In this document: piece by piece, positions 1 through 7,552 of the stretch | Layout of the letters: each line of letters starts with the position of its first letter | Numbering within the stretch: position 1 is the first letter of the stretch | Origin: Flavobacterium saliperosum | Lineage (GTDB): Bacteria; Bacteroidota; Bacteroidia; Flavobacteriales; Flavobacteriaceae | Assembly: GCF_900100625.1 (NCBI RefSeq) | Contig: NZ_FMTY01000002.1 | Coordinates: forward strand, 559,784-623,783 | Reading direction: 5' to 3' | DNA: 64,000 nucleotides | Program-made: the position numbers and the translations under genes | The notes under the pieces: generated by a model | What the model was told of the DNA's origin: nothing | Seen by the model: the letters and a program-made list of their open reading frames with translations, nothing else | The model's database searches: none

Positions 1-11
1 AGTTTTCCATT

Positions 12-47
12 TTGTACTAAACCTTAAAAAGGTTAGGTTTATATTTG
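12..47 (+). promoter_or_regulatory. Promoter of the first gene, Bacteroidota type
   Basis: TATATTTG at 40-47 matches the Bacteroidota -7 consensus TAnnTTTG. The nearest upstream TTG (12-14) lies 25 bases away, longer than the usual spacing of about 19-21. Between them sits a small inverted repeat, ACCTT-aaa-AAGGT (21-33), that could be an operator. The -7 box overlaps a possible TTG start at 45, which argues that translation begins at ATG 66. Confidence 0.55.
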
Positions 48-65
48 TTAAATAAAAATCATTAC

Positions 66-575
66 ATGAGGAAATTAATTTTATCAGCTGTTGTGTTAAT
101 CGGATTAGCATTCAGCGCACAGGCTCAAGACAAAAAGAACGCAATTGGATTACGTTTAGGAGATAACGATGGCTTTGGTGGTGAAGTTTCTTACCAAAGA
201 TGGATTTCACAAAAGAACCGTCTTGAATTTGATTTGGGATGGAGAGATACTAAACATTATGATGCAGCCAAATTAATTGGTATCTATCAATGGGTATGGG
301 ATATCGATAATGGATTTAAGTGGTATGCAGGCCCTGGTGCAGGTGTTGGTAGCTGGCGTTCCCAGCTTTACAACAATGGAAATGATTACTATTATGATGA
401 ATCAGGAGTGTTTTTAGTGGCTACCGGTGATATTGGTATCGAATATAACTTTGATATTCCACTTCAAATTTCATTGGATTTCCGACCAGAAATTTACATC
501 AGCTCGGATTATAACACCATCAGAGACGACAGTTTCGGACCCGATTTTGGTTTGAGTGTCAGATACAAATTCTAA
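66..575 (+). CDS. Small secreted or outer-membrane beta-barrel-like protein
   Basis: 169 residues. A typical signal peptide (MRKLILSAVVLIGLAFSAQA, cut before QD) is followed by alternating hydrophobic and polar strands rich in Tyr, Trp and Gly. The chain ends in RYKF, a C-terminal aromatic typical of outer-membrane barrels. The size would suit an 8-stranded barrel. I do not recognise a named family, and the physiological role is unknown. An in-frame TTG at 45 would add seven residues, but it overlaps the probable -7 box at 40-47, so ATG 66 is preferred. The gene is monocistronic and ends at a strong bidirectional terminator shared with the convergent bshA. Confidence 0.75.
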   Translation: MRKLILSAVVLIGLAFSAQAQDKKNAIGLRLGDNDGFGGEVSYQRWISQKNRLEFDLGWRDTKHYDAAKLIGIYQWVWDIDNGFKWYAGPGAGVGSWRSQLYNNGNDYYYDESGVFLVATGDIGIEYNFDIPLQISLDFRPEIYISSDYNTIRDDSFGPDFGLSVRYKF

Positions 576-576
576 T

Positions 577-610
577 AAAAAAAGTCCCGATTTATATCGG
601 GACTTTTTTT
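577..610. terminator. Bidirectional intrinsic terminator
   Basis: The hairpin AAAGTCCCGAT-TTAT-ATCGGGACTTT is flanked by an A-run on the left and a T-run on the right, so it can end both the rightward gene and leftward bshA. The same stem sequence (GTCCCGAT) is reused in the terminator at 46963-46992. Confidence 0.9.
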
Positions 611-1742
611 ATTTATATTTTTCAATAGCGCGCAGGTAGAGATTCTCATACAACGGCATAATTTTCAGAATGTCAAATTCTTTGGCCAATGCTAAAGCAT
701 TTTTCTTGAATTTCAGTAATTCCGCATCATCAGATAAGATGGAAATAGCGTGTTGGGCCATATCCTCCACATCACCCACATCGCTCAAATAACCGGAATA
801 TCCTTGTTTGTTTACTTCGGGAAGTCCTCCGGAATTACTCGAAATCACCGGAACACCACAAGCCATAGCTTCCAAAGCTGCCAGACCGAAACTCTCCGTT
901 TCCGAAGGCAACAAAAACAAATCGGAATAACTCAGGATTTTATCAATTTCATTACTGTTTCCGAAAAAGATCACCTTATCGTTAATCTTTAAATCGTCAC
1001 ACATTCGTTCTGCAATTTCACGTTCCGGACCTTCTCCCACCATCATTAGTTTGGAAGGAATCTGTTTCTGGATTTCGTTAAATATTTTTATCACATCCGG
1101 AATTCGCTTCACTTTTCTGAAATTACTGATGTGCGTAATTATTTTCTGATCCTGTGTGGCCATTAATGAACGGTGACAACTCGAATTTTCATCAATTTTA
1201 TTTTTATCGATTTCAATGAAATTCGGAATCACTTCAATTTCTTTTTTAACATCAAACAAACGATACGTTTCCTCTTTTAAACTTTGCGATACTGAAGTAA
1301 CGTAATCGGATTTATTAATACTGAAAGTAACCGCCGGTTTATAAAACGGATGGTTACCCACCAGTGTAATATCGGTTCCGTGCAAAGTGGTAATCATCGG
1401 GAGTTTAATTCCTTCACTTTTAAGCATTTGTTTGGCCATATAACCCGCATAGGCATGCGGAATAGCATAATGCACGTGTAAAACCTCAATTTTGTGAAGC
1501 TTCACCATATCTACCAGTTTACTGGACAAGGCCAATTCATAAGGCTGATAATGAAACAAAGGATATTCGGGTACGTGTACTTCGTGATAATGAATGTTCG
1601 GGTTCAAAAGTGCCAATCGAACCGGTTGGCTATAGGTGATAAAATGCACTTCATGACCGCGACGGGCGAGTTCTAAACCTAATTCAGTCGCTACAACACC
1701 ACTCCCTCCAAAGGTTGGATAACATACAATTGCAATCTTCAT
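609..1742 (-). CDS. bshA: N-acetyl-alpha-D-glucosaminyl L-malate synthase BshA (GT4 glycosyltransferase)
   Basis: 377 residues, the usual length for BshA. The first step of bacillithiol synthesis joins UDP-GlcNAc to L-malate in the cytoplasm. The N-terminus MKIAIVCYPTFGGSGVVATE is the hallmark glycine-rich Rossmann start of BshA. The C-terminal half holds the GT4 sugar-nucleotide motif (LLPSETESFGLAALEAMACG, with the conserved Glu pair near residues 282-290) and the GGLPEV signature. Neither bshB nor bshC is visible in this window. The gene lies downstream of a DUF1801 gene but is separated from it by a terminator, so it probably has its own promoter. BshA is well known in Firmicutes and occurs widely in Flavobacteriia. 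Confidence 0.93.
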   Translation of the reverse strand: MKIAIVCYPTFGGSGVVATELGLELARRGHEVHFITYSQPVRLALLNPNIHYHEVHVPEYPLFHYQPYELALSSKLVDMVKLHKIEVLHVHYAIPHAYAGYMAKQMLKSEGIKLPMITTLHGTDITLVGNHPFYKPAVTFSINKSDYVTSVSQSLKEETYRLFDVKKEIEVIPNFIEIDKNKIDENSSCHRSLMATQDQKIITHISNFRKVKRIPDVIKIFNEIQKQIPSKLMMVGEGPEREIAERMCDDLKINDKVIFFGNSNEIDKILSYSDLFLLPSETESFGLAALEAMACGVPVISSNSGGLPEVNKQGYSGYLSDVGDVEDMAQHAISILSDDAELLKFKKNALALAKEFDILKIMPLYENLYLRAIEKYK

Positions 1743-1773
1743 TTTTTTGTTTTAGGTAACTACTAAAGTAAAC

Positions 1774-1801
1774 TAAAAAAGTAAGGCAAACCCTTACTTT
1801 T
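1774..1801 (-). terminator. Intrinsic terminator after the DUF1801 gene
   Basis: The stem AAAGTAAGG-caaac-CCTTACTTT is followed on the minus strand by a U-run. It lies between the DUF1801 stop and the bshA start, so it should reduce read-through into bshA. Confidence 0.8.
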
Positions 1802-1809
1802 AGATAATA

Positions 1810-2280
1810 TTAACGTTGTTTTGAATTCGTATTTAAAACCGCTTCGTATTTTGAAATCCAGTCTTCCACCGTTATTTTCTGAAATAATTCTCCCAATAAA
1901 TCAAACGGAATCTGGTCCATTTTTTTAAATCGGATACAACTTTTACCCATATCCAATTTTGTTTTCACATGTTTGGGATATTCGGCAGTAAACCAGTTCA
2001 GCAATTTTTCATCCATATAAATTCCCATGTGATACACCGCAATAAAATTCTTTTGCGAAGCGACACTTAAAAAGGGTAACGGTAATTTCGGATCACAATG
2101 ATATCCGTTTGGATAAGTAGAATGTGGTACGACATAACATAACATTCCGTATCCTATGGTTTCCTGAAATCCCGTCGGTAAATTTTCTGAAATCACGGAG
2201 CGTAACTTTTGCATAGCCGCTTTTCGCTCTTCCGGTAATGAATCAATATATTCCTGTGGTGTTTTTGCTGTAGATTGCAT
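1810..2280 (-). CDS. DUF1801 (YdhG-like) domain protein
   Basis: 156 residues, no signal peptide, predicted cytoplasmic. The N-terminal helix with YIDSLPEERKAAMQKLRSVI and the later core (ETIGYGMLCYVVP, FIAVYHMGIYMD, GKSCIRFKK) match the DUF1801/YdhG family. That family has a small alpha-beta fold and no firmly established activity. The gene lies 27 bases downstream of the GH3/serine-hydrolase gene on the same strand and is probably co-transcribed with it; a terminator follows. No functional link to cell-wall recycling can be read from the sequence. Confidence 0.8.
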   Translation of the reverse strand: MQSTAKTPQEYIDSLPEERKAAMQKLRSVISENLPTGFQETIGYGMLCYVVPHSTYPNGYHCDPKLPLPFLSVASQKNFIAVYHMGIYMDEKLLNWFTAEYPKHVKTKLDMGKSCIRFKKMDQIPFDLLGELFQKITVEDWISKYEAVLNTNSKQR

Positions 2281-2307
2281 AAAATAAATTTCCTCTAAAA
2301 TAAAAAA

Positions 2308-5217
2308 TTATTTCATTATGGCTTCATAAATTACCTTCTGAATATCTTCCCTGATATTTTCTTTCGATAATTTATTAACCGATGCATCCGGGAACGTTCT
2401 GTTGGACAGGAAAACATAGACTAAATCTTCCTGAGGATCCGCCCAGGCGATGGTTCCGGTAAATCCGGTATGTCCGAAACTCGTCATGGAAGCACAACCA
2501 CATGTTGGTCCGCCTTCTCCGTTTAATTGTGGTTTATCGAATCCCATACCGCGACGGTTCCCTACATTGCAATAGGCGCAGTCATTGAAAATGGCAAAGG
2601 TCTTATCCGAAAAATATTCCTTATCCCCGTAATGTCCTTTTTGAAGGTACATCTGCATCATTTTGGCCACATCCATCGCGTTGGAAAACAATCCGGCATG
2701 CCCGCCTACTCCATCCTGCATCGCTGCAGCCATATCATGAACGTAGCCCTGCACTTTTGTGTGTCGGAAATAGTTGTCTTTTTCCGTCGGAGGAATGACG
2801 CTCATATCCATTTTTCGAAGCGGATTGTAAGTCATGGTACTCATTCCCATCGGTTTGTAGAAATTATTATAACTGATAAAATCCAAGGAACGATGCGTAG
2901 CTTTCTCCAGATATTCTTTCAGAATTATGAATGTGAAATCACTGTATTTGTATTGTTTTTTAGGAAGCAGTTTACTTTCGGCAATACGCTTCATTATGGT
3001 GTCATTGTAGTCTTTTCTCAGAAACAGGTTTTCTGAAACCTGCAACGGGAATTCCGCCGAATACGTTTTTCTGTAATATTTTTTAGAAGGATGTTTCGTG
3101 CTGTCTAAAGTCGACTGATAAAACGGAATCCAAGCCTGTAAACCGGCCTGATGGGCCAATAATTCTTTTAAATGAATATCTTTTTTATCCGTTTTGGCAA
3201 AAATCGGCAACATATCGCCCAACTTAGTATCCATTTTAATCTTATGCTTATCGTAAAGCTGCATCAAACTTGGCAAAGTGGATAATATTTTCGTTAACGA
3301 TGCGACATCATACACATCCTGATTGGTCACTTTTGTGTCTTTATTGTATTCGTAATATCCGAAGGATTTCTGATAGAACACTTTTCCCTTTCTAGCCACA
3401 AGAATTTGCATTCCCGGTGTCATTTTACCATCAATGGCTTTCTGTGCCAGAGCATCAATCTTAGCTAAAATTTTCGGATTCATGCCAACACTTTGTGGTG
3501 TGGAAAAAGACAGGATATTATTGGTTTTAACGGTTCTCAATCCGTCATCGACTTTAAAGAAATTGTTAATGGAAACCGGAATTTTCCCTTTGGCAGCAAC
3601 ACCTCCGAAAATAATTTCGGCAGCAACCGTTTGCGCGATATCATTATTCTGATACGCCAAAACCACATTTTCAATATTTCCGAAATACTGAATTGGTAAT
3701 AAGGTATATGGTTTTGCAAAAACACTCAAAACAACATTATTATGTCTTGAAATGGAATCCAAAAGTACTAGTTCCCTGGTTTCGAAATTATGTTTTTTCC
3801 AGGCACCATCAGCTTTATGAAAACCTACTATTACTTTTGAATAGCCTTTCAGTTTTTCGAGCATGAGATGAATACTGTCCAAATCAACTTCGGTAACCGG
3901 CGCATAACTTCTCAGCGTATTCAAAAAGGCCTGATTTTTATCGTCGCCCAATTTTACGTAGGCAATTTTTTCATTCTGAATGTCCTTTATCGGAAAACGA
4001 TGCTCTTCCTTCTTCAATACTGTTACGGCATTTTCATACAGTTGATAATTCAAATCTTCGTAGTCCGGTGCATTGAGATCTTCGTATAAATTATTCAGAT
4101 CAATCGGTTTGTAATTTCCTAAACCAACCTTGTATTTGTATTTCAGGATTTTTTTAACCGAATGTTCCAAACGTGCATCCGTAAATAAAGTATCGTTATA
4201 AGCCTGACAGAATTTCTCCACGGCTACAGGCACATTTTCGGCAAAAAGCAAGATGTCGTTTCCTGCTAAAAAAGCTTCCAGGTCAATATCGCCGGGTTGT
4301 TTGAAATTACTGGCCCCTTTCATGTTTAGTGCGTCGGTAAATATCAACCCTTCGAAACCTAACTCTTTCTGCAAAATATTGGTAACGACATTATAGGAAA
4401 TCGACGTTGGATATCCTTCTCTGGGTTCAACACTTGGTACGTTTAAATGTGCCACCATAACGCTGGCCAACCCTTCGCTGAAAAGTTTTTTGTACGGGTG
4501 AAATTCCACTTCATTGAAACGTTCTTTCGAAAAATTCACGAACGGTAAGGTATGATGGGAATCGGTTGCGGTATCACCATGTCCGGGAAAATGTTTTCCG
4601 GTGGCAAAAACCCCTTCACTTTGAATTCCTTTCATCAAAGCCAGTGCCCTTTCCGTCACATTTTCTTTGTTTTCACCAAAAGAACGATTACCGATAATAG
4701 GATTTGATGGGTTTGTATTGATGTCTAAAACCGGAGCGAAATTAAAATGAAGCCCCATTCTTTTTGTCTGTTTAGCCATTTGCTTTCCCATTTTTTCAAT
4801 GAGTTTCATATCTTGAACAGCACCTAAAGTCATGTTCCAAGGGTAGCGATAGGTCGAATCCAGTCGCATGCTTAACCCCCACTCGGCATCTATCCCAACA
4901 AATAAAGGAATTTTTGATTTCGACTGGTATTTATTGGTCAACTTCGCCTGACGCACGGGTCCGCCCTGAAAAAAGATTACCCCTCCGATTTTATACTCTT
5001 CCACCAGTTTTTCAATCGACTTTACATGCACCGAATCCTTATTGGAATAAGCGGCTACCATAAAAAGCTGACCTACCTTTTCTTCAAAAGTAAGCTGATT
5101 GTAAATACTGTCGACCCAAATTTTTTCTCTGGCCAAAGAATGATTGTTGAAAAACTTTTCATTTTGGGCAAAAGTAAACTGGCCTATAAGGAAAACTGTA
5201 AAAAGGAAATATCTCAT
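2308..5217 (-). CDS. GH3 beta-N-acetylhexosaminidase fused to a beta-lactamase-fold serine hydrolase
   Basis: 969 residues with a signal peptide (MRYFLFTVFLIGQFTFAQ), so exported to the periplasm. Residues about 35-370 form a GH3 domain. It has the KHFPGHGDT loop (208-216, its His being the probable acid/base of NagZ-like enzymes) and the nucleophile Asp294 in IFTDALNM. Residues about 390-560 resemble the second GH3 (alpha/beta sandwich) domain. Residues about 575-969 form a class C beta-lactamase/esterase domain with the Ser640-Leu-Thr-Lys643 catalytic motif, a Tyr-Ser-Asp motif (758-760) and a C-terminal HTG box. This fusion is known in Bacteroidota and probably acts on peptidoglycan or muropeptides; the exact substrates are inferred. 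The downstream DUF1801 gene is likely in the same transcript. Confidence 0.88.
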   Translation of the reverse strand: MRYFLFTVFLIGQFTFAQNEKFFNNHSLAREKIWVDSIYNQLTFEEKVGQLFMVAAYSNKDSVHVKSIEKLVEEYKIGGVIFFQGGPVRQAKLTNKYQSKSKIPLFVGIDAEWGLSMRLDSTYRYPWNMTLGAVQDMKLIEKMGKQMAKQTKRMGLHFNFAPVLDINTNPSNPIIGNRSFGENKENVTERALALMKGIQSEGVFATGKHFPGHGDTATDSHHTLPFVNFSKERFNEVEFHPYKKLFSEGLASVMVAHLNVPSVEPREGYPTSISYNVVTNILQKELGFEGLIFTDALNMKGASNFKQPGDIDLEAFLAGNDILLFAENVPVAVEKFCQAYNDTLFTDARLEHSVKKILKYKYKVGLGNYKPIDLNNLYEDLNAPDYEDLNYQLYENAVTVLKKEEHRFPIKDIQNEKIAYVKLGDDKNQAFLNTLRSYAPVTEVDLDSIHLMLEKLKGYSKVIVGFHKADGAWKKHNFETRELVLLDSISRHNNVVLSVFAKPYTLLPIQYFGNIENVVLAYQNNDIAQTVAAEIIFGGVAAKGKIPVSINNFFKVDDGLRTVKTNNILSFSTPQSVGMNPKILAKIDALAQKAIDGKMTPGMQILVARKGKVFYQKSFGYYEYNKDTKVTNQDVYDVASLTKILSTLPSLMQLYDKHKIKMDTKLGDMLPIFAKTDKKDIHLKELLAHQAGLQAWIPFYQSTLDSTKHPSKKYYRKTYSAEFPLQVSENLFLRKDYNDTIMKRIAESKLLPKKQYKYSDFTFIILKEYLEKATHRSLDFISYNNFYKPMGMSTMTYNPLRKMDMSVIPPTEKDNYFRHTKVQGYVHDMAAAMQDGVGGHAGLFSNAMDVAKMMQMYLQKGHYGDKEYFSDKTFAIFNDCAYCNVGNRRGMGFDKPQLNGEGGPTCGCASMTSFGHTGFTGTIAWADPQEDLVYVFLSNRTFPDASVNKLSKENIREDIQKVIYEAIMK

Positions 5218-5267
5218 TTAAAACTACTTGGGAATTATCAAATTCGGTTCAATTGAATTTAAATTTT

Positions 5268-5750
5268 TCAGAAAAATCGGTTATGCCAACTCTCTATAGC
5301 CGGAACCTCCCAAAAATCCTGCCATTCTCCTATTGTATTCACCAAATTATTAAAAACAATGGTATTTTCGGAAACGGCTTTTTCTTTGGCCATTTTTTTG
5401 AAATCAATCAGTGTTTTGTAGGCTATATGTTCTCCTAATTTAAAGGTAACGTTCATTTTATCCAACAAATCGACTCCGTATTTTTTCTCCAGACCCTGAA
5501 TAAACACTACAGAGGAATCTATGGAACATCCCGATGCCGGCTGAAGCGACTGATCTATGGCTATGATTATGAACCTGTTGTATTTTGTCACAAAGGAAGC
5601 ATGAAGTCCGGCCCCGTGAGCAGACCATTCTTCAATGAAGTCTTTCAACGACGCCTCTATTTCGGTTATTTCCTCATCGGAAAATTTTCTGTTGGATTGG
5701 TAAATCCAAATTCTGGATTCTTCGGGAAGGGTATCAAATTCTACGTACAT
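5268..5750 (-). CDS. Conserved flavobacterial protein of unknown function
   Basis: 160 residues starting at MYVEFDTLPEESRIWIYQSN; an upstream in-frame Met would add six residues. No signal peptide and no membrane segment. Homologues in Flavobacteriia are, as I recall, often labelled ABC transporter ATPase, but no Walker A, signature or Walker B motif is present, so that name is unsupported. Visible features are an aromatic-rich first strand, a central HASFVTKYNRFIIIAID strand and a conserved-looking GCSIDSSV turn with one Cys. It is followed 50 bases later by the GH3 gene and may share its transcript. Function not assigned. Confidence 0.7.
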   Translation of the reverse strand: MYVEFDTLPEESRIWIYQSNRKFSDEEITEIEASLKDFIEEWSAHGAGLHASFVTKYNRFIIIAIDQSLQPASGCSIDSSVVFIQGLEKKYGVDLLDKMNVTFKLGEHIAYKTLIDFKKMAKEKAVSENTIVFNNLVNTIGEWQDFWEVPAIESWHNRFF

Positions 5751-5820
5751 AATTTTCAAGTATACCACAAAAATAGCCTTTTAGATTTAGATTGCCGAAA
5801 TCTTAAAACTATTTTAGCAT

Positions 5821-5854
5821 AAAAAAACCACTATATCTCGAAGATACAGTGGTT
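5821..5854 (-). terminator. Intrinsic terminator after the GIGTTNP-type gene
   Basis: AACCACTATATCT-cga-AGATACAGTGGTT forms a long stem with one G-U pair. Seven A residues on the plus strand give a U-run for minus-strand transcripts. It lies just below the stop at 5889. Confidence 0.85.
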
Positions 5855-5888
5855 CATGCCACAAAAATAACTAACCCCTTATTTTTTA

Positions 5889-6503
5889 TCAATCTCTAAT
5901 ACTGATAACAATCCATTTTGATGATGAGCCATCATAAACTAATTCTACTGTTCCAATTCCTGAAGTAGATGTGGAGGAACCTATCGTATCAATATTGTTT
6001 ATAGGTACTGACGAAATCAAATGATCCATTTTCATGTTGACTGGTGAAGAGTTGTATAAAATTATATGTCTTCCGTCGGTACCGCCTTGAATTCCTTTGA
6101 TAGAAAAGTTATGTGCTGAACCATAAATTCTAAAAATAACTACTCCGTCATTGGCGCCTTCCAGTTGTAAATCCAAATTGTCAAATGCCTGATTTGAAAA
6201 TGTTGTTGTCAGCCGAATTGCTGCCACCTTGTAACTTGAGTTGTCTCCGTCCCCTGCACTTAATTCATTATCAACCAATGACAGGTTTCTTCCAACTTTG
6301 ATATCGCCAACAATTCCAGAATCACAAGTTCCTGCCAACTTTGTTGTTTGGGTTGTGTTATCAGTGCTTGTAATGCGCATCGTTCCCTGAACATGCAATG
6401 TGGATAATGGATTTGTCGTTCCGATTCCCACTTGGGCATAACCCAGCTGGAAAAACAGTAATGTAGCCACACATACTGCTTTTAATGTGTAATTTTTTAT
6501 CAT
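5889..6503 (-). CDS. Secreted surface protein with GIGTTNP N-terminal motif
   Basis: 204 residues with a signal peptide (LKAVCVATLLFFQLGYA). The mature chain starts QVGIGTTNPLSTLHVQGTMR, a motif recurrent at the start of Bacteroidota surface and tail-fibre-like proteins, with an MRI(T) strand as in trimeric collar regions. The rest is beta-rich and ends in YDGSSSKWIVISIRD. No type IX secretion C-terminal domain is evident. The gene stands alone between terminators. Its upstream region carries two identical 13-bp direct repeats 21 bp apart (6601-6634), a likely regulator-binding site. The role (adhesin or matrix protein) is inferred. Confidence 0.72.
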   Translation of the reverse strand: MIKNYTLKAVCVATLLFFQLGYAQVGIGTTNPLSTLHVQGTMRITSTDNTTQTTKLAGTCDSGIVGDIKVGRNLSLVDNELSAGDGDNSSYKVAAIRLTTTFSNQAFDNLDLQLEGANDGVVIFRIYGSAHNFSIKGIQGGTDGRHIILYNSSPVNMKMDHLISSVPINNIDTIGSSTSTSGIGTVELVYDGSSSKWIVISIRD

Positions 6504-6600
6504 GACCCCTTGTTTTTAATTGTAGAGCCAAGTTAATTTTTCAATAAAAAAGAATTAAAATAATCCGTTGAAATGCTTTAAAAATTGATAAAAAACATCA

Positions 6601-6634
6601 AAATCGACGAAAAAACAATTTAAATCGACGAAAA
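6601..6634 (-). promoter_or_regulatory. Two 13-bp direct repeats, 21 bp apart, upstream of the GIGTTNP gene
   Basis: AAATCGACGAAAA occurs at 6601-6613 and 6622-6634; on the coding strand it reads TTTTCGTCGATTT. The centre spacing of exactly two helical turns suits a dimeric activator such as a LytTR or OmpR-type regulator. The repeats lie about 100-130 bases upstream of the start codon at 6503. No regulator gene adjoins them. Confidence 0.5.
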
Positions 6635-6639
6635 TTCTC

Positions 6640-6672
6640 AATAAAAAAGTCCGTAATTCAATTACGGACTTT
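6640..6672 (-). terminator. Intrinsic terminator of the Fe-S/amidase block
   Basis: AAAGTCCGTAAT-TCA-ATTACGGACTTT (6646-6672) has an A-run on the left that becomes a U-run on the minus strand. It ends the leftward transcript containing the CCG-domain gene. Confidence 0.88.
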
Positions 6673-6695
6673 CCTGTTTTTAATCTGAAACTATT

Positions 6696-7487
6696 TTATA
6701 AGTCTTGAGCAGTAGCAATCAATTCTGCCACATCCATAACTTTAACGGATCCTTCTTTTTCTTTGAACTTGATACCGTCCGTTAACATGGTATTACAGAA
6801 AGGACAACCTGCTGCGATAATATCCGGTTGGGTTTCCAAAGCATCTTCTGTTCGTTCCACATTAATATCTTTGTTTCCTTTCTCCGGTTCTTTAAACATC
6901 TGGGCACCACCGGCTCCACAACACAAACCGTTTTTCTTGGAGCGTTTCATTTCCACCAATTCGGCATCTAATTTCAGAATCAAATCCCGTGGCGCTTCAT
7001 ATACATTATTGGCACGTCCTAAATAACAAGGATCGTGGAAAGTGATTTTCTTCCCTTTAAACTGACCGCCTTCAATAGACAAACGACCTTCGTCCAATAA
7101 TGATTTCAGGAATTCGGTGTGGTGCACGACTTCGTACTTTCCGCCCAATTCGGGGTATTCGTTTTTAATGGTATTGAAACAATGCGGACAAGCCGTTACG
7201 ATTTTTTTAATTTCGTAAGCATTCATCACTTCAATATTTGTCATCGCCTGCATTTGGAACAAAAACTCGTTTCCGGCGCGTTTTGCAGGATCTCCGGTAC
7301 AACTCTCTTCGGTACCTAAAACCGCAAACGAAACATTGGCGTGGTTTAAAAGTTTTACAAATGCTTTCGTGATTTTTTTTGCTCTATCATCAAAACTACC
7401 CGAACAACCTACCCAAAATAACACATCCGGTTGTTTACCCTGTGCCATCATTTCGGCCATTGTAGGTACAATTAAATTTGCTGACAT
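6696..7487 (-). CDS. Heterodisulfide-reductase-like Fe-S protein with cysteine-rich (CCG) domains
   Basis: 263 residues, cytoplasmic. Two cysteine-rich modules are visible. The first has Cys28, Cys63, Cys100 and Cys103 (TACPHCFNT). The second has Cys154 (HDPCYLGR), the Cys189-Cys190-Gly triad (LCCGAGGAQMF), Cys228 and Cys231 (GCPFCNTM). This is the pattern of HdrB, LutA and GlpC-C proteins, which pass electrons between Fe-S clusters and quinone or thiol partners. It sits 65 bases downstream of a membrane-bound ferredoxin-type partner (7553-8881), and the two probably form one oxidoreductase complex. The electron donor and acceptor cannot be read from the sequence. Confidence 0.87.
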   Translation of the reverse strand: MSANLIVPTMAEMMAQGKQPDVLFWVGCSGSFDDRAKKITKAFVKLLNHANVSFAVLGTEESCTGDPAKRAGNEFLFQMQAMTNIEVMNAYEIKKIVTACPHCFNTIKNEYPELGGKYEVVHHTEFLKSLLDEGRLSIEGGQFKGKKITFHDPCYLGRANNVYEAPRDLILKLDAELVEMKRSKKNGLCCGAGGAQMFKEPEKGNKDINVERTEDALETQPDIIAAGCPFCNTMLTDGIKFKEKEGSVKVMDVAELIATAQDL

Positions 7488-7552
7488 ATCTTTTTATATT
7501 AGTTGCAAACTAGCTTAGTAACTAAGTTGCATAGTTTTTAAATTGATTTAAA

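Noticed and set aside
2527..3036. 169-residue rightward frame opposite the GH3/serine hydrolase
   Set aside because: His/Phe-rich composition typical of an antisense shadow; the leftward frame has intact catalytic motifs.
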